NCBI GenBank assembly: GCA_964553405.1
Contig: CAZKLS010000008.1
Span: 1 to 44,698, forward strand
Direction: 5' to 3'
DNA: 44,698 bases
Source: DATIRA01 sp964553405
Lineage (GTDB): Bacteria; Pseudomonadota; Gammaproteobacteria; Steroidobacterales; Steroidobacteraceae
Position 1 is the stretch's first letter. Each line of letters opens with the position of its first letter. A program made the position numbers and the translations under genes. Below are positions 41,111-44,698 of this stretch, piece by piece. A model generated the notes under the pieces. It did no database searches. It saw only the letters and a program-made list of their open reading frames with translations, and was not told the DNA's origin.

Positions 41111-41853
41111 TCGAGGTTCGCGACCTGCGCAAGAGCTACCGCAGCCGCAGGGGCGAGGTGCGCGCCGTGGACGGCGTGAGCTTCCGCGCGCCGGACGGCG
41201 TGATCACCGGGCTGCTGGGCCCCAACGGGGCCGGCAAGACGACGACGCTGCGCATGCTGTACACGCTGGTTCGGCCGGACAGCGGCAGCGTCAGCGTGGA
41301 CGGCATCGAGGTCGCGCGCGAACCGGGTCGCGTGCGCTCGCAGATCGGGGTGCTGCCCGACGCGCGCGGCCTGTACAAGCGGCTCACCGCGCGCGAGAAC
41401 ATCGCCTACTTCGGTCGACTGCAGGGCCTCGAGACCGGCTTCATCGAGTCCCAGACCGCCCGGCTCGTCGAGGCGCTCGAGATGCAGGACTTCATCGATC
41501 GACGCGCGGAAGGCTTCTCGCAGGGCCAGCGCACCAAGACCGCGATCGCGCGCGCGCTGGTCCACGATCCGCCCAACGTGCTGCTGGACGAGCCGACCAA
41601 CGGACTCGACGTGATGACCACGCGCGCGATGCGCGGCTTTCTGCGCCAGCTGCGCGAGCAGGGGCGCTGCGTGCTGTTTTCGAGCCACGTGATGCAGGAA
41701 GTTGCGGCGCTCTGCGACCGGATCGTCGTGATCGCGCATGGGCGGGTGGTGGCGGACGGCACGCCCGACGAGCTCCGGGCGCAGACGGGCATGGACAGTC
41801 TGGAGGACGCCTTCGTGCGGGCGATCGGCACCGAGGAGGGGCTCCTCGCATGA
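41107..41853 (+). CDS. ABC transporter ATP-binding protein (NatA-like)
   Basis: This 248-residue ATPase has Walker A in LLGPNGAGKTTTLR, a signature in FSQGQRTKTAIARAL (FSQGQ rather than LSGGQ), Walker B in VLLDEPTNGLD and a switch His in FSSHVMQE. The family powers NatAB Na+ efflux or drug or antibiotic export. It overlaps the permease gene by 4 bp. Together with the exported hydrolase upstream it forms a three-gene operon. Confidence 0.94.
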   Translation: MIEVRDLRKSYRSRRGEVRAVDGVSFRAPDGVITGLLGPNGAGKTTTLRMLYTLVRPDSGSVSVDGIEVAREPGRVRSQIGVLPDARGLYKRLTARENIAYFGRLQGLETGFIESQTARLVEALEMQDFIDRRAEGFSQGQRTKTAIARALVHDPPNVLLDEPTNGLDVMTTRAMRGFLRQLREQGRCVLFSSHVMQEVAALCDRIVVIAHGRVVADGTPDELRAQTGMDSLEDAFVRAIGTEEGLLA

Positions 41854-43028
41854 GCGCGCTGTGGACCGTGTTCTCGAAGGAGCTGCGCGATGCGTTCCGG
41901 GACCTGCGGATGGTGGTCGTCGCGTTCGTGATCATGCCGCTCGCGGTGCCCTCGCTGCTGGCCGGCATGAGCGCGATCGGCGCGCGCAAGCAGGCCGAGA
42001 AGTTCGAGGCGCTGCTCGAGCTGCCGGTGTCCGGCGCCGAGCACGCGCCGAATCTCGTCGCCTGGCTCGGCAGCCACAACCTGCGCGTCGTCGAGCCGCC
42101 GGCGGACCCGGATGAGGCAGTCCGCAGCCAGCAGCACGAGGTGATCCTCAGCATTTCCGCCGACTACGCGGCGGACTGGCGTGCGGGACGGCCGGCGCGG
42201 GTCGAGCTGATATTCGACAGCTCGCGGCCGCTGCAATCCGGCGCGACCGTCGCCAGGGTGCGGGCGCTGCTCGAAGGCTACGATCGCGAGGTCGGCATGC
42301 TGCGCCTGGTCGCCCGCGGGATTCATCCCGCCGTCGCACGGCCGCTGGAGCTCGGCAGCCGGGACGTCGCCACGCCGGAGTCCCGCTTCGACTTCTCGCA
42401 GCAGCTGCTGCCCTACCTGCTGCTGCTGCTCGGCTTCGTGGGTGGCATGCAGCTCGCGATAGACGCGACCGCGGGCGAGCGTGAGCGGCAGTCGCTCGAG
42501 CCGTTGCTGACCACGCCGGCCAGGCGCAGCGCGATCATCAGCGGCAAGATACTGGCGACCGCGGCCTTCACGATGCTGTCGCTGCTGGTGACGCTGCTCG
42601 CGTTCAGGATCGTCTTCGCCCTGATGCCGCTCGAGCGCCTGGACATCTCGATGGATGTGGCGCCCGCGGCGCTCGCGCAGCTGTTCGTCGTCGTGCTGCC
42701 GGTGGCGCTGCTCGGTGCAGCCGTGCTGACCGCGCTGGCCGCGTTCGCGCGCAGCCACCGGGAAGCGCAGGGTTACCTGCCGCTGCTGGTGTTCCTGCCG
42801 ATGATCCCGACGCTGTTCCTGATGGTCTCGCCGGTCAAGACCCAGCCCTGGATGCTGGCCGTGCCGTTCCTCGGCCAGAACCAGCTGATCCTCAGGATCC
42901 TGCGCGGCGAGCCGATTGCACCTGCCGAGTGGGTGATCAACCTCGGCGCGAGCCTCGCGCTCGTCGCGGTGGTCTGGGCCGTCGCGGCGAGGCTGTACCA
43001 CCGCGAGCAGCTCGCGGTGTCGTCCTGA
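41850..43028 (+). CDS. ABC transporter permease (NatB/ABC-2 type)
   Basis: This 392-residue membrane protein has one N-terminal helix (about residues 21-40), a large extracytoplasmic domain (about 45-180) and five C-terminal helices (from LLPYLLLLLGFVGGMQLAID on). EREKRQSLEPLL-like text is present as ERERQSLEPLLTTPARR, the coupling segment of the NatB/YhaP group. ATG 41850 overlaps the ATPase stop (ATGA). It is the membrane part of the exporter encoded with the gene at 41107. Confidence 0.93.
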   Translation: MSALWTVFSKELRDAFRDLRMVVVAFVIMPLAVPSLLAGMSAIGARKQAEKFEALLELPVSGAEHAPNLVAWLGSHNLRVVEPPADPDEAVRSQQHEVILSISADYAADWRAGRPARVELIFDSSRPLQSGATVARVRALLEGYDREVGMLRLVARGIHPAVARPLELGSRDVATPESRFDFSQQLLPYLLLLLGFVGGMQLAIDATAGERERQSLEPLLTTPARRSAIISGKILATAAFTMLSLLVTLLAFRIVFALMPLERLDISMDVAPAALAQLFVVVLPVALLGAAVLTALAAFARSHREAQGYLPLLVFLPMIPTLFLMVSPVKTQPWMLAVPFLGQNQLILRILRGEPIAPAEWVINLGASLALVAVVWAVAARLYHREQLAVSS

Positions 43029-43098
43029 GCCGCCCCGTGGCGTCGAACGCGGGCGCGTGAGCGGCCGGGCTGGCGCCGCGCGAGGGCAGCGGACGGCG

Positions 43099-44157
43099 TC
43101 ATCGCCCGGTCACCAGCACCAGCTTGCCGATCGTCTCGCCGTGCTGCAGCCGGCTGAGTGCCCCGGGCGCATCGGAGAACGGCAGCGACAGCACCGGCTC
43201 GGGCGGTCCGGCAATCAGGCGCCGCACTGCCGGCCAGGCGTCCGCCAGACGGTCGACCTCGTCCCACAGCCAGATCAGGTTGAACGCCATCAGGCTCCGG
43301 TTGACCGGGATCATCGCGAGCGGATCCAGCCTCGGCCGTCGCAGCCAGTGCCAGGCGAGGCGCGGCAGGTTCGGTCGGGCGCCCCGGCTCATGAAGTCCG
43401 CTGCGCCAAAGAGCACGTAGCGGCCCGCTGGACGCAGGCGCTCGAAGCAGGGTCGGAACCCTGGCCCGAGCACGGCGTCGAGCACGCAGTCGAAGCCGTC
43501 GGCGCCCAGCGCCTCGAGCGCGAGATCGAGCCGCTCGCCGAAGCGCCGGCCGCCGCGCAGCACGACCGTCTCGGCGGGGAGACCGTGCTCGCTCAGCAGG
43601 AAGCGCCGCTTCTGCTCGGATCCGACGATCGCCACCGGCCGGGCGCCGAGCCCGGCAACCAGCTCGAGTGCGCGCAGGCCCACGCCGCCCGCGGCCGAAT
43701 GCACCAGTACCGTGTCTCCCGGTCCGATCGCGCCGAGTTCCACGAGCCCGTACCAGGCCGTCAGCGCCTGCACCGGGTAGGCCGCGGCCTGCGCCGGCGA
43801 CCAGCCCTCCGGCACCGGCAGCAGGAAGTCGAGGCTCGCGTTCAGGGCGGTCGCATAGGCGCCGAAGCGGGTCAATGCGATGACGCGATCACCGACTCGC
43901 CAGCGCTGTCGTTCGCCTCCCGGCCCGAGGGCCTCGATCACGCCGGCGCATTCCAGGCCCGGAACGAACGATCCGTCCGGCGTCGCGGAATAGAGCCCGA
44001 GGCAGGCGAAGATGTCGGCGAAATTCACGCCCACGGCTTCGACCCGCAGACGCGCCTCGCCGGGCCCGGGCGGCGGCAGGGGTTCCTCGACGCACTGCAG
44101 GCGCCGCAGCGAGCCGGCGCGGCGGGTTCGCCAGGCGTGGCGAAGGACGCTCATCAC
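43099..44157 (-). CDS. Medium-chain (quinone reductase/VAT1-like) zinc-independent oxidoreductase
   Basis: This 352-residue MDR-family protein has the N-terminal catalytic domain (VGVNFADIFACLGLY, VPGLECAGVIEALG) and the Rossmann motif VHSAAGGVGLRALEL. No structural or catalytic zinc cysteines are seen, as in quinone oxidoreductases and the VAT1/Leptinotarsa group. It probably reduces quinones, enals or enones with NADPH. Start ATG 44157 or ATG 44154. It converges on the ABC permease (70 bp gap) and is divergent from the exchanger gene. Confidence 0.92.
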   Translation of the reverse strand: MMSVLRHAWRTRRAGSLRRLQCVEEPLPPPGPGEARLRVEAVGVNFADIFACLGLYSATPDGSFVPGLECAGVIEALGPGGERQRWRVGDRVIALTRFGAYATALNASLDFLLPVPEGWSPAQAAAYPVQALTAWYGLVELGAIGPGDTVLVHSAAGGVGLRALELVAGLGARPVAIVGSEQKRRFLLSEHGLPAETVVLRGGRRFGERLDLALEALGADGFDCVLDAVLGPGFRPCFERLRPAGRYVLFGAADFMSRGARPNLPRLAWHWLRRPRLDPLAMIPVNRSLMAFNLIWLWDEVDRLADAWPAVRRLIAGPPEPVLSLPFSDAPGALSRLQHGETIGKLVLVTGR

Positions 44158-44270
44158 TGCAGATTATCCCAGCGCAGCCCGTCGGCAACCTCTGCCCCGG
44201 CCCGCGCAGCGCGGACCGGGTAGACTACGACGTTCCCTGTTCCGTTTTTTCGCCCCAGGCTGCGCGTCCC

Positions 44271-44698
44271 ATGCTGACCAACGTGATGCTGTTCATTGCC
44301 GGTCTCGTCGCCCTGCTGGCTGGTGCGGAAAGCCTGGTGCGCGGTGCATCGCGGATCGCGCTGTCTTTCGGCGTCACGCCGCTGGTGGTCGGGCTCACGA
44401 TCGTCGCGCTGGGTACCAGCTCGCCGGAACTCGCGGTCTCGATCGGCGCGGTCCTCGCCGGGAACAGCGATCTGGCGATCGGCAACGTGATCGGCAGCAA
44501 CATATTCAACGTGCTCGTGATCGTCGGGCTCAGCGCGCTGGCGGCGCCGCTGGTCATCCATGCGCAGGTCGTCAGGCAGGAAGTACCGATCATGATCGGT
44601 GCCGCGCTGCTGCTGGCCGTCGTGATACTGGATGCCCGGCTGGGTCGGCTGGACGGCGCGCTGCTGCTGGTGCTGCTCGCAGGGTACATCGTGTTCCT
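44271..44698 (+). CDS. K+-independent Na+/Ca2+ exchanger-type antiporter, N-terminal part (3' end outside window)
   Basis: The open frame runs from ATG 44271 to the end of the window (142 complete codons). It contains the CaCA motif of the first alpha repeat, LGTSSPELAVSIGA and GNVIGSNIFNVLVIVG, which includes ion-coordinating Glu and Asn. Hydrophobic helices precede and follow. The family (YrbG/CaxA) exchanges cations such as Ca2+ for Na+ or H+. The other half of the gene with the second alpha repeat is not visible. Confidence 0.93.
   Translation, partial: MLTNVMLFIAGLVALLAGAESLVRGASRIALSFGVTPLVVGLTIVALGTSSPELAVSIGAVLAGNSDLAIGNVIGSNIFNVLVIVGLSALAAPLVIHAQVVRQEVPIMIGAALLLAVVILDARLGRLDGALLLVLLAGYIVF

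Overview
The window is 44.7 kb of high-GC DNA (by eye about two thirds G+C), densely packed with genes and without rRNA or tRNA genes, transposases or CRISPR arrays. Gene content points to a gammaproteobacterium: a complete Na+-NQR operon with nqrM, a YceH-family protein, a TruC-type pseudouridine synthase, a YihG-like acyltransferase and a thermostable-hemolysin-family gene. It looks like a chromosomal contig from a draft or metagenome assembly, because there is a run of exactly 100 N at 3616-3715. No intergenic stretch exceeds 300 bases.

Layout. (1) 1-4531: acyl-CoA catabolism: an aldehyde dehydrogenase 3' end, an acyl-CoA synthetase on the other strand, then an LCAD-like acyl-CoA dehydrogenase and an alpha-methylacyl-CoA racemase, which suggests degradation of 2-methyl-branched acyl chains. 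(2) 4568-11154 (minus): nqrABCDEF, nqrM and a CBS-domain gene in one tight operon; no apbE is present. (3) 11304-14814: frdCAB, a diheme quinol:fumarate reductase whose ligand spacing matches that of Wolinella succinogenes, divergent from nqr. (4) 14933-17468: a small membrane protein, an M48 peptidase and a 2-hydroxyacid dehydrogenase with an apparent signal peptide, with overlapping ends. (5) 17465-20599: YceH, acyltransferase, thioesterase, dienelactone hydrolase. (6) 20596-24642 (minus): ECF sigma factor, FecR-like anti-sigma factor and a TonB-dependent receptor with an STN domain.

(7) 24834-29212: the most interesting region. It is a five-gene operon encoding a thermostable-hemolysin-family protein, an AMP-forming ligase (apparent ATT start, and Arg in place of the A10 lysine), a heme-oxygenase-like diiron oxidase with a full metal-ligand pattern, an SDR and a secreted TPR protein. 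Its promoter region is shared with the ECF sigma gene and contains an inverted repeat and a helical-phase direct repeat. I read this as a small-molecule or lipid biosynthesis pathway of unknown product.

(8) 29213-44698: mostly housekeeping and lipid or hydrolase genes: TruC, a C-factor-like SDR, an Asp-nucleophile alpha/beta hydrolase, an OPT transporter, a Rieske ferredoxin, an esterase-patatin-rhomboid operon, folE, an RNase Z-like hydrolase, a second rhomboid, a TAP-type peptidase with a NatAB-type ABC exporter, a VAT1-like reductase and the 5' end of a Na+/Ca2+ exchanger.

Together NQR (NADH:quinone, Na+ export) and QFR (quinol:fumarate) could form a complete NADH-to-fumarate electron transport chain from one divergent promoter region. 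The conserved menaquinol-site and E-pathway glutamates in FrdC suggest the organism uses a low-potential quinone at least part of the time. Family assignments rest on motifs and remembered reference proteins; no database search was run.
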